The notes beneath the pieces were generated by a model. That model had not been told where the DNA came from and searched no databases. It saw nothing but the letters and a program-made list of their open reading frames with translations. Made by a program: the position numbers and the translations under genes. Shown here piece by piece: positions 1 through 10,250 of a stretch of 64,000 bases of DNA (positions are counted from its first letter, which is position 1; the number at the start of each line of letters is the position of its first letter). The stretch spans positions 3,654,520-3,718,519 of the forward strand of contig NC_054389.1 of NCBI RefSeq assembly GCF_001625195.1. The letters are read 5' to 3'. Source of the DNA: Drechmeria coniospora (taxonomy: Eukaryota; Ascomycota; Sordariomycetes; Hypocreales; Ophiocordycipitaceae).

Positions 1-1619
1 AGTGGGCGTATCGCGACGATGCTGCGGCCAACATTGCATCGGACAAGGTCTCTCTAGACCCTTACAGGCTCCAGTCGAGAGAGATTCTAGCCGTCATCAA
101 GGGCGCCCTCCCTCCCGATCTGCAACGGGTGGAAAAGGCCGGCATCGACGAGGTCTTTCTCGACCTCTCGGCTCACGTGCACTCCGTCCTGCTGGAAAGG
201 TTCCCGGAGCTCTCCAGTGCACAATCTTGCGGTAATGACCCGACGGAGTTGCTACCCCTGCCATCGATTTCAGCACTGGACTGGCAGGCCGATGCCCTGG
301 TGGATCTCGACGAAGAAGAGGAATGCCAAGATCCCGACTGGGATGACGTTGCCATTCTCGTTGGGTCCGAAATCGTCCGCGCCGTCCGCACGCAGGTTCG
401 CAAGAAACTAGGCTACACATGCTCAGGGGGAATAGCGAACAACAAAATGCTGAGCAAGTTGGGCTCTGGCTTCAAGAAGCCCAACTGTCAGACGGTGATT
501 CGGAATCGCGCAATCCACTCATTCCTCGCCGACTTTAAGCTGACAAAGATTCGAAACTTGGGAGGCAAACTCGGCGACCAAGTGGTCTCCACGTTTCATA
601 CAGATAGCGTCAAGGAGCTCCTGCAGGTGCCACTTGACCAGATGATGGCGCAGATGATGGCCGAAGATACGGGGCTTTGGTTGTACAACACCATCCGAGG
701 TATCGATACGAGCGAAGTGAATCTGCGTACCCGGATCAAGTCTATGCTCTCGGCCAAGTCCTTCCGGCCGAGCATCAACACCCCCGACCAAGCGTTCCGG
801 TGGCTCAGGATCTTTGTCGCCGACATATATGCACGCCTGGTGGAGGAGGGCGTCCTGGACAACAAGCGACGACCTCGCACGGTCACTCTGCATCACCGAG
901 CCGCCGGCCAGACGCGCAGCCGTCAAGGTCCAATCCCGCTGGCCAAGACGCTCGACGAGAATGTTTTGCTCCATTTGGCCGAGGACCTTCTCCGCCAAGT
1001 CATTTCCGGCGGTAGAGTCTGGCCATGCGCTCATCTGAGTCTCAGCGTGGGTGGCATTGAGGATGGAATTCAGGGGAACAGGGCCATCGGCGACTTTCTC
1101 GTCAAGGGTAGCGCGGAGACGGACGTTCGGCAAGCGACTGGCTCGGGCAGCAGACCTGCCCCCTGTGATACGATGAACAAGAAGGCTCCGGTTGAAAATG
1201 GCGGGATACATCGATTCTTCGGCAAGGCAGCGGCCCCCCTGGACAAGGCTGTGGTAGCCGGCGGGCCAAGCGCAAGCACGGCAGGCGGCGAGGCAGCCCT
1301 TGATAGCCCTTGCGGATCAACGTCGAAGGCGCAGTTTCGGCCACTCTCGCCCAGCGAAGCGCATACGCAGGATCCAACAAGCACCCGCGGCTTTGTTTGT
1401 TCGAGATGCAAAGCGGAATTCGACGACACGAGGTCGCTGCAGAGCCATGAGGACTGGCACATGGCCATGGACCTCCAGGACGAGGAAAGTGGCGGGCATT
1501 CGTCCGCCACAAGCGCGCCTACGACGAAATTTCCCACCTCGAAGGTGGCGGTTGGCACATCGAGACGCAGCCGCAGCAGAAAGCTCGAGCAGGGACAGAA
1601 GAAGCTCAAGTTTGGATGA
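1..1619 (+). CDS. RAD30: DNA polymerase eta (Y-family translesion polymerase), 3' part
   Basis: The frame is open from base 3 to the TGA at 1617-1619; the 5' end lies outside the window. DNA polymerase eta copies past UV photoproducts in the nucleus. Visible are part of the palm (DEVFLDLS just after 'EKAGI', carrying the acidic pair of the active site), then an acidic insert, the helix-hairpin-helix/thumb stretch (GGIANNKMLSKLGSG, then KIRNLGGKLGDQV), the little finger, a PIP-box-like NGGIHRFF (about base 1197) and near the C-terminus a ubiquitin-binding zinc finger of UBZ type (CSRC ... HEDWH, about bases 1402-1462). The chain ends KKLKFG. No intron is needed in the visible part. The domain order palm, HhH, PIP, UBZ separates it from Rev1 and DinB. 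Family assignment is firm; the gene symbol follows yeast usage. Confidence 0.93.
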   Translation, partial: WAYRDDAAANIASDKVSLDPYRLQSREILAVIKGALPPDLQRVEKAGIDEVFLDLSAHVHSVLLERFPELSSAQSCGNDPTELLPLPSISALDWQADALVDLDEEEECQDPDWDDVAILVGSEIVRAVRTQVRKKLGYTCSGGIANNKMLSKLGSGFKKPNCQTVIRNRAIHSFLADFKLTKIRNLGGKLGDQVVSTFHTDSVKELLQVPLDQMMAQMMAEDTGLWLYNTIRGIDTSEVNLRTRIKSMLSAKSFRPSINTPDQAFRWLRIFVADIYARLVEEGVLDNKRRPRTVTLHHRAAGQTRSRQGPIPLAKTLDENVLLHLAEDLLRQVISGGRVWPCAHLSLSVGGIEDGIQGNRAIGDFLVKGSAETDVRQATGSGSRPAPCDTMNKKAPVENGGIHRFFGKAAAPLDKAVVAGGPSASTAGGEAALDSPCGSTSKAQFRPLSPSEAHTQDPTSTRGFVCSRCKAEFDDTRSLQSHEDWHMAMDLQDEESGGHSSATSAPTTKFPTSKVAVGTSRRSRSRKLEQGQKKLKFG

Positions 1620-2410
1620 AGGACGGCGCGCGTGCTTGCCCATCCACTTGCGCACACTCGCGGCACCCACCTGACGGGCTGCCCGCCCGCTGATCGACCG
1701 GCCTACCGACCGACCTGCGGCCCTGACGATCTGCAGCGCACGACTTGTCTGCCTATGCCCGGCGAGGACAATGAGTTTGCTGCGCCGCATCGGTTGCATT
1801 TGCTGAAGTCAACCGAGAGCAGCGCCGTCGAATTGTGCGGATTTGGGTGGTGGCCCAGAGCTTGGGCTGATGTATTGGCTGCTGCGTCCGAACAGCATCA
1901 AGTGCCAGCCAGGAGGGCGAGTAGTCAGGACCGTCGAAATCGTCGTTTCCGCCCTCGTACCTACATGCTGCAGTCTACCTGCATTTCATGCATCATGACG
2001 GAGTATTTTCAGTCCACCGAGGTTGGCTGACTGGCGCCGGTTTCCCAGCTTCTGGATAATTTTCAGAAGCACAATTCCCGCCAGATGGCGCCAAGGGCGA
2101 GGAAGCCGGTGTGCTGCAACCAGCGTCGGTCAACTTGGCGATTGCGCCGATGGATTGAAGTCATTGGGGGGGTGGCCTCATGACGCTCGCTCCACACATG
2201 TGGCGAGGAGGCGTGGTGTGTGCTCATTGGCGGGTGGCGTTGCTGCCCAACTGCGGCCCGACGGGCAACGAACGGCCTTAGTTGGTTGGCAAGAAGGTGG
2301 CACCATTCGCTGGCGGAGTCGACGGACCATGGTCCACGACCTTGTCCCTGGCGTGGCTTGCTTGCCTCCTCTCACGGGTGCTATTAGTTATTAGTGGGCA
2401 CCCTCCCCGA
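1620..2410. other. Intergenic, 3' flank of the polymerase eta gene
   Basis: Mixed-composition sequence directly after the stop codon. I see no coding frame with an ATG and family resemblance. It probably holds the 3' UTR. The GTAC-rich motif is absent here and starts just downstream. Confidence 0.5.
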
Positions 2411-5010
2411 TTCTAGTGCTTGTACGAAGCACGGAGTACGCTGTTTTCACTCGTGGTGTGTCACCAGCACTCAGCAGGTTACGTATGGGTAAATATACTT
2501 ACTTACTTCAGTGTACCAGCAACATGTGCTCGTACATGTACAGTAATACTTGTACCAGTACTTTCTCGTGTGCTCTTCACGTTTCCTTTGGCGATGAATT
2601 CAGGTACCTGCACCTACGCAAGTAGATGCAAGGAGTCGAGATTGTAGACTCCCCGCTTGACAAGGAACCCCGTTTGTGCGGCCTTTGTGCGGCATTTTTG
2701 TTTGGGCATCTGCTGAGACGGAACGCTGCTGGCTATCGCGGCCCAGGATGAGGATGCAGTGAGAGTGGCGAGCGTGAGAAGGCAACCGGCGGCTGACTGA
2801 GCGCATGCCGATCATGTGCCTCTGCGGAAGTCAATATCATGTCTACACCTGACTGCAGTACATCAATGGGTAGTATGGTACCATACCGTACATCTACGAC
2901 ACAGTACTCTTACGGTGCAAGTACAAACAACACTGGTACTTGTTCTGTACGTACTCGATGGGTGCTTTGGTATCCCAGTACATTCATGACCATTAGGTGC
3001 AAGCGTTGATTTTGGGGACGCAACGCTCCTCACGACGTCATTCCTCGCTCACCTACAATGTGGGATGCTGGGCAGGTCACCGTACTAATGATCATATGTG
3101 CTCTCCATTTACCACGCTATTGTACACTGACAAGTTCAAGGTGTACGAAGTATGTGTAGATCCAATAGATACTTCCCCTTCGTATCCGATCGCAGGGGGT
3201 TCTCTCATCGCACCTAGGTTAGTACTAAATACCTAGTAGTAATCACCACTGTACTAAGGTTAGTAGTCGTTATAGGTACTCGAGGTACGGACAACTCCAT
3301 ATTCCAAGTGCATGCATGTACAGTACAGTACTTATAACAGTGCAGAGTACTGAGTACTCCGCAGATACTATGGTAATGGTCGGCAGATGACAAGGTCCGG
3401 AATCGCAGGGATAAAGGAGTAGGTTAGTACCCAACTGCATCCCATACCATATAATACCATCCCACACCATCGTCATCGGGTCTTGGCTTGGCAGCTGGTG
3501 CAACCCATCCTTGATACTAGTAGGTGGACTGCCATGTACCCCCAGGCTTCCCGCATGGGGCCGCGCTGCATTGGTGATGATGCAGCAAGCCCACTTTGGT
3601 GCCCGATGCCCTTCTCGAGGCATAGGTCGGCCTGGTCGGATCGGATCGATTCGAGTCGCCTCCCAGACTCTCAGGCTCCCCAAGTCCCACGATCCACTGC
3701 GCCTAGGCCGTGCGACGGTGACGGCAAGGCGCGCCTGTTCATCATGTTCAACCATGCATCTGCCAAGTGCGTGCACCTATGGAGGGCCTACGACAACATT
3801 GTATATGGAAGTGCCCCGAACTTGAGAGCACCTTGACATGCAATTACAGTACTCGTGCAAGCTACAACCAGGCTCCTGCTGGAACACCTACAAATAGGAT
3901 GGCTGGAAGAAGGTACAAAGCCATTAGGTACCTTCTTAGTAACTACTAGACCTAGTAGGTACCTACAATAGTTGTACAAATAGTAAACTTCTGCTGTACA
4001 TGTACATGTACTTCGTACCCAAGTGTTCTGAGCCAAGTACTACTGTAGATAATACCCGTACTGCTTATACATGTAAGTTGTAACTTACATGTACTTACAG
4101 TACGTATTTTTCGCGTACCAAGGGTTGATAGCAAGTAATGAAATACCTACCTAGTAGTAATTAATACATGTATCAGAACTTTCTCGGGGATGGATGAGAA
4201 GGCTCATTGGTAGTGGTCCTGCCAGTGACTGCACAGCGGTCCGCACCGCCACCGTGTAACATGTACAGTGGAGGAGGAGAGTGCCAAAGTGTGAGCCATC
4301 GATCAGGCAGCCTGTGACCTGACTGTCTGTGTCTGGCTGTCTCTTGCAAGTATATGAACGGAGTATGCGCATGTAATTAGGTCGGTGAGGCAACCCTTCG
4401 TTATGCCAGTGTACTGTATTTGATGTACTTAGGTGTACGGAGTAGTTGTGCATGGTACAGCAATTACTTAAGTACATGTTAATTAAAGTACATGTAAGTA
4501 CTGTTAGCATTCGTAAAGGATCCCACAACTGGAAGCACCCTCCATGAATCCTTCAACCACAGCCCACCTTCACACACATCACCTGTCATTGGTCAGTGCT
4601 GTCGTGGTCGATGTCTTGGAAATGCGCTATTTGTTGCTTATCTGCCCAAGTGTACTGTAAGTACTTGTGCTGGCACGCCTCGACCCCTCCCCTCGTCACC
4701 ATGCGCCTCTCCCCTGTCAGGCCCCTGAGGTTCCGCCGCTGACCTCCGCTTTCACGACTTTCAGGCCTTCCGGGCCCCACCACCACGAACCTGGTGATGG
4801 ATGTCTAACTCGAACACGAGCAGCCAGCCATCGACGGCCGTCAACCCATCAGCACCCTCCACTACCACCACCACCAACAACCCACATAAGTAAGTACAAC
4901 TACAGTAAGTATGTACTTGTTCGGAGTACATACGGAGCACAGTAATTACTGTACATGTACGTACTCAGGTGCACACCTACGGTTCAACCTCCCCCACTCA
5001 CCCATTAATT
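2411..5010. repeat. GTAC-rich intergenic repeat island 1
   Basis: Dense, non-tandem copies of short motifs built on GTAC: TACGGAGTAC/GTACTCCGTA, GTACTTGTAC, AAGTAC and GTACATGTAC, for example about 2427-2440, 2880-2960, 3310-3360, 3960-4110, 4430-4500 and 4890-4970. No gene is visible. A GC-richer block at about 3480-3800 interrupts the island. Composition differs sharply from the flanking genes. Confidence 0.7.
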
Positions 5011-5362
5011 TCAACCGCTGCAAAGCTGCGGGTACGTTGCGCCGGGCTACGAGCTAGCTAGCCTTAGATTTTCCTTCCTACCACCCGCCCGCCCCTCCTC
5101 CCGTCTTCCCGTCGCCTCTTCTTAGCAAGTTCTCCTCTCCCCATGAGCTACCTACCGTCTCTCTGCCACCACCTGAGCTGCCTCGAGCCTGTCAAACTTA
5201 TTTCTCGCACAAACCTCTCTCCCTGTCCTGTCACACCTCTCTCTCGATCCCCTCGGTCCGCGGCCATCTCATTCTCATCCTCGTCTTTGCTTTCCCTCCC
5301 AGTTTTCTGCAGACTGAGCTCGTCCTTCCCCCACCATCCGCTGTCGCTACTCCTCCGTCGCC
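5011..5362 (+). promoter_or_regulatory. Promoter and pyrimidine-rich leader of rfeG
   Basis: The strand becomes strongly C/T-rich from about 5080 to the ATG at 5363 (runs of CCTCC and CTCTCTC), which is usual for promoter-proximal and 5' UTR DNA of filamentous fungi. No clear TATA element was identified. Confidence 0.5.
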
Positions 5363-6935
5363 ATGTCGAGGCAACCCCGCAATCAGGGCCAGGGGCAGGC
5401 ACAGGTCGCCGTGCCTACGCCCACGAGTCGCCAGAACGAATATTTTGTCCCTCGCGATGGCATCGACCGAGAAGTCATATCGGCTGACATTTGCCGCTAC
5501 TTGGGCAACAACGCCCTCGTGCGACCTGGCCACTACGAAGTACGGTAGATTCCTTCAACTCGCCCCAAGTTCACGTCGTGCTTTCTTCATGCTGATGCTA
5601 GGTTGCCGCAGAATCCTCAAACCAACCAGGTTGTTCAGGGGTACTATATCACGGCGTACCGGAATCTGACCACGGTGAGCCACCTCCTGTCCTGTCCGGA
5701 GAACGACTTGCATCAAATCCACCGATGGGAAATAGCATCCATGCTCAAGCTCCAATAGGCCATGATCGAAGACTTGAAAGCAGACTCTGCCCGTTGGGAT
5801 AGCGAGAGGCGTGCGCAGACCTCGCGCAACACGTCCGGAGGTATCCACTGTTGCAATGTCACCTGATTGCGCCGCCATTCTGACTCGCTCGTAGTCCAAT
5901 ATCGCTACTCCGAGACTCACCAATCTAGACAAAACCATGGCCCTACGGAGGGTCCATACAAGGCAGATCCGTACGCTCGTGAGTCGTACGAGAGCCCCGG
6001 ATATCCAGGAACCAGCGCTCCTGGATATTCAGGTGCCCCGGACGCATATGCGTCGCCGCCGCCGCCGCAGCAGCAGCATCAACAGCACCAACCGCTTCAG
6101 CAACACCAGCAGCTTCAGCAGCATCAACCACTCCAGCAGCTCCAGCCCCTTCAGCAGCACCCGCAACACCCGCAACACCCGCAACACCCGCAGCACCAGC
6201 AGCATCAGCCACTCCAACAGCATCAACCCCAGCAGCTCCAACCCATTCAGCAGCACCAGCAACACCAACATCCGCCGCCGCCGCCGCCACAACAGCAGCA
6301 CCAGCAACCGCCGTTCATCCCCGCGGGCGGCGGTGCATACGGCGGCGGTGGCTACCAGCCGGCTCACCAATCCTCTGCCCCGGACCCAAGGTTTTCTGCC
6401 CCGGGGAGCTCGATGATGCGTCCCCCGTTTCAGGCGAATCCGGATGCCCCCTATGTTGGCACTGGTGCAAACTTGCCGCAGTCTGGTTTCCCAGCCTCCA
6501 ACGACCCTTACATCTCTAGGCTAGGCACCTCAGCCCCGCAGCAACCGGTCTATGCTGCGGCCCCCCCTCAGCAGCATGCCTACCCAGCAGCGTCGCCGTC
6601 GTACCAGCAGTTTCATGGCCAGGCTCCCGCTGGTGCCGGCCAGTCTTTCCAGCCGATGCAATCCCATGACCCCTTCTACGGCCGAGGTGCGTCTGGCTGA
6701 CCACTCCACCTCCCTAGTCGTCGTTATCTCGGAATCTGATTTTTTAGCTTCCCCGGCAGGCCAAGTTGGTCAGCAACCCCAGAAAGGCTATGCGGGCCAA
6801 GGTCAACAGTATGATGAACCGTCCCATTCTCGTTCTTCAGCAGTCCCGGTCTCCACACCGACTCCTCCTGCTGCTTCCAGTAATCGCCGTGTTGACCGCG
6901 AAAGCGACAGACATAATCGACCTCCTCGTCGATAG
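5363..6935 (+). CDS. rfeG: Transcription factor RfeG homolog, five exons
   Basis: Exons 5363-5539, 5612-5674, 5759-5840, 5895-6686 and 6760-6935 (or 6748-6935) give a protein of about 429-433 residues. The conserved N-terminus reads QNEYFVPRDGIDREVI, ADICRYLGNNALVRPGHYE, then across intron 1 NPQTNQVVQGYYITAYRNLT and across intron 2 AMIEDLKADSARWDSERRAQ; this is the hallmark of fungal RfeG proteins. The C-terminal two thirds is low complexity: a Pro/Gln/His tract from CAG/CAC/CCG repeats (about 6051-6310), then Gly/Pro/Ala/Ser-rich sequence ending in RPPRR. No classical DNA-binding domain is visible, so 'transcription factor' rests on the family name. All donors are GT and all acceptors AG; exon joins keep frame. 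Two in-frame acceptors for the last exon lie 12 nt apart. Confidence 0.87.
6051..6310 (+). repeat. CAG/CAC/CCG codon repeats in rfeG exon 4
   Basis: An imperfect run of CAG, CAC, CCG and CTC codons gives a Gln/His/Pro-rich tract, including four tandem copies of a CCGCAACA-type unit near 6162-6195. Slippage-prone; the length is likely polymorphic. Reverse-strand frames over it are artefacts. Confidence 0.85.
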
Positions 6936-8022
6936 GCGCCCCCCCCCCTTTGCTCATCATTAATGGCCTGCCGTTTCGTTTTCCGTTGAGCCGCTCGTGA
7001 GTCTTGGCCGTCGTTTTTCTCACCATTTCGATGATCAATTGTTGAGCGCTCAGCCTTGGATTTTTGGTTTACCCCCGTGGCCTATTTCGTTCTCTTTCTT
7101 CTGCCGCGGATGCCTACCCCTGGACTCGCTCTGCATCTGATCCCTCTTGGAGTTGAACGTTTGCATGTCATGGACCATTTCCGGGATATCTTTGCTCCAT
7201 GAGCTTGTCGGTCCCTTTTTTCGGCACGCGGAAGTGTATGGATGCATTCATTAACTCCCGCTGCTGTATTGGCAGAGCACGAGTCTGGCGATGCATATTC
7301 CTTGGAACCATGGATACCTTGATTATTGGACGAGCTGTTTCACTGATCATTACCGGCCCATGATCGATGCCTCACCGTGTCCATCAACTTCTTCCGCCGG
7401 CGCATCAGCATGGAGAGGACACTGAACGGCGCCCTGACCCTCTCCCAACCCCCAACTCCCCGCTCCCCCACTCCCCAGACTGATATTCTCGCTCGGCCCT
7501 GCATCGGCTGACCGATCTGGATGAATTTCTTCTGCCCTGGATCTGTTTGCTCTTTGCTATTTGGTACACCATTATCCTCTCCGCCGCCAGGTTGTTTCTG
7601 GACGCCTACCAGTTCCTGAATAGGACTGCAGTGCCCGTGCCTTGGTGGCGGTTCGCATGAGTTTGTGCTCATATTTCTGCCGCATGCTTCTCATGTCTTT
7701 TGTTGCCCGCTCTGGTCGTCGTTTTAAACCCCTTTCCTCCCCCGGAGCTCAGCCATGGACCTTGACAACATTGCTGCGGTTGAACTAAGGTTGGTGTCTA
7801 ATAGCAGCCACACAACACCAGCAACGCGTGGATTCTCGCTTTCCCACACAAGGGGAGCAAACAAATTGAAGCTTCATTACAGAAATTAGTGATGCAATTG
7901 TCTATTTTGTGCCGTTGGACCAACCGATCCTGGAATTTACTACTACAGCCTGTGACTTCTCCTTGACTTGGCCGAACATGACCGTTTCTGGTGTCACATT
8001 GTCTAACTTGATTCGACGCTGG
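6936..8022. other. 3' flank of rfeG; possible minus-strand coding relics
   Basis: Probably holds the rfeG 3' UTR. On the minus strand 7050-7350 has two overlapping frames that each read protein-like only in part (for example DIPEMVHDMQTFNSKRDQMQ and IQQRELMNASIHFRVPKKG), as if a frameshift separated them. A second minus-strand frame with an ATG runs 7672-7340. No family was recognised and no intact gene can be called. Confidence 0.3.
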
Positions 8023-9433
8023 CTAAGGTCCCGCCTCAATGATGGACCCAATGGTTCGGTAGGATATTGGACTCATTGTTTGATCCGGATATGGACATGT
8101 CCTCGGATGGATACTGCTGCTTCGAGTCCAGCCCAGTGACGTTTCCTTTTCCAGCGAGGCGCCGAATGAGCGAGGTACGCAAGGCTGCAGTGGGCGTTGG
8201 AATGAACTGAAAGGTGACAGGGTTTGGAGGATTTGACTAAGGACTTGTGAAAGATGGTTTGCCATCAAGATTGCCAGCAAGGCGTTATAGGTTGATTTCG
8301 AGCCATTCATTCGTTTGATGGTGAGCACATGGACAGACTGCAGCCGCTATCAAGTTGCATTAGATGGCGATAGTGACTGTCTATTTCTCAAGCATGTCGC
8401 GAGCTGAGAATGAGGGAAGTACATGCATATGCCACTGCGCAAACTAGTTAAATAGTGACATACTCCCGTATGGCGGTGACAGACCCATCAGGAACATTCA
8501 GAGGATTCCGTCATCGGCTAATCAGCTAAAGATGCAACGGGCTCGATTTTTGACTCACTCGATTTTGCGGGACGAGCTTTGGAGATTTTGCCATGTTGTT
8601 TCCTGGAGTCCGCACGGTACGTTTTACGACATTGGCTGGCGTCATGCGGGACAATGCCAGAATCACAGGCGGCGAGAGAAGACGCAGTGGCTTCTGCAGT
8701 CTGGCTGCCCTCAGATTCCGATGATGGCGTCGGCTGATTTCCGGTGCTGTCATCATGAACGCGAGAGATTCGTATGGACCTAGCTTGAAGACCGGGACCG
8801 GCGAAGGTTCTGTCATCTGGACATTTCCATGGTCAAATGAAGGGCATCAAGTAGCCGTCATGGTGGAAGCAGTGTGCGGAGTGCCAGTCGGTTATGAGGA
8901 GTTCTTGTTGACGGCTGACGCGCTCGATCGAGTTTGTGGTGATCGGCAGGATGGTGCTCTGGAAAATCAGGGCGGAATACGAGGGGAAGTCATGATGGGC
9001 GGCTGAGGGAATGATGTTTGGGGAAGGGTTGGAGGAGTGTTGGTTGTTGCGAGGATCAACCCCAAAGTTGTTCAAGCGCTCGATCGTCACCGAGATTGTG
9101 GCCGGTTTACGGGATGGTGAATGACTGTGCTACAACATTCCATTGGAGAAGCCTTGGTCTAAGGAGATGGGCGGGATAGTCCCCTGAGGCCTGGTGCCAT
9201 CCTCAGTATTGGCAGGGTTGGATAGAACTCGAGGAGGCATAATGAGAATCGGAGGTCAAGCCTTGGACGAGTCCTTGGCTGGTGGTGGTACGTTACAAGT
9301 GTGACATGGAGGACCTAGGGGAGGGAAGTGATGGATCTCCGACCGGTGTGCGTGGCAGGGATACTTGCGTGTTCAACTCTCTCAGCACTGCACCGGGGAG
9401 ATTCGCTGCTTGAGGGCCAGTGATGTTCGGCAT
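8023..9433 (-). pseudogene. Degenerate minus-strand reading frame, unknown family
   Basis: Read on the minus strand, one frame runs from an ATG at 9240 to a stop at 8518 (241 codons) interrupted by only two nonsense codons: TAG at 9132-9130 and TGA at 8835-8833. Its sequence is polar and protein-like in the distal part (for example QCRKTYRADSRKQHGKISKA). Another ATG-led frame lies upstream in a different frame (9433-9293, beginning MPNITGPQAANLPGAVLREL), and a further open stretch follows (8328-8023). The pattern suits a decayed gene, or an intron-containing gene whose splice sites I could not place. No domain was recognised. Chance openness in about 50% GC DNA cannot be excluded. Confidence 0.3.
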
Positions 9434-10250
9434 GGCAGTTAGTCCCTAGTCCCCCAGAGAGGTCGATTTACTATCATCTGCTAGTTCCCGTACACGAGGC
9501 AGAAGCAAGTTTCAGATGATTACTAAGCGCTCGAGCTGGAGTTGAACCCGTGAAGGTTGGATGGGGACGGGGTACATTTGTTTCTGGCACAGATAGATGG
9601 GCGTATGTGCTCTGGGGTTCCAGGCAGAGTGAGGACGGACTGCGGTATGCACTCGTGAGTGAGGACAGAGAGCAACTAATCTACACTTTGCTGATGGGCC
9701 AGCGGAAACAGCCCCGTGTGAGAGGGACGAGTCCATCTCGCAGGTTGCCGTTTGGTTCAAGCCCCTTGTTCCGATCCGATGTAAGTACTTTCACCGAGTT
9801 TTTTTACCGAGTGCTTACAGCATACTCGATTGTTCCTTGCCATTTCCAATTTCGGCGTCGGAGGTGGCCGCAGCGGCACTGGGGAATGGTGAGATAACGT
9901 CATCGTTTCACGTTTCACCACACGACCCCTCCCCTTTCCTCGAGCAGCAGCAGCAGCAGCATGAGGAGCAAGGAACAGAGCCTGGATCGGCCCACCCTCC
10001 TACGTCAGGAAGCACTAAAATTCCGTTCACCGCTTGTGCTAGTACTTGATCGGCGCCCAGCAGGTTGGTGGTGGAGAGGAGGGGAGGGGAGGAGCCCAAG
10101 TTATGAATGGGAGAAGATGCCTTCCTGCCAAGTTGGTCCCAGCGTCTTTTGACATGCCCAGCTCGCCCTGGCAAGCTTGTCTGGTCGGCGGTGTATGCAT
10201 AAGGTACCCAGCAAGTCCTAGACGGTCATTTGGTGTTGGTATGTATGCTG
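9434..10250. other. Intergenic with a short CAG run
   Basis: No gene is visible. A short (CAG)n run lies at about 9944-9962. Short frames on both strands lack introns, family resemblance or good start contexts. Confidence 0.4.

Noticed and set aside
2411..5010. GTAC islands as RIP-mutated transposons or LTR remnants
   Set aside because: No AT enrichment of RIP type, no terminal repeats, no transposase or reverse-transcriptase relic in any frame.
5943..6370. Minus-strand Ala/Val- and Leu-rich frames over the rfeG Gln/His tract
   Set aside because: Reverse reading of CAG/CAC/CCG codon repeats.
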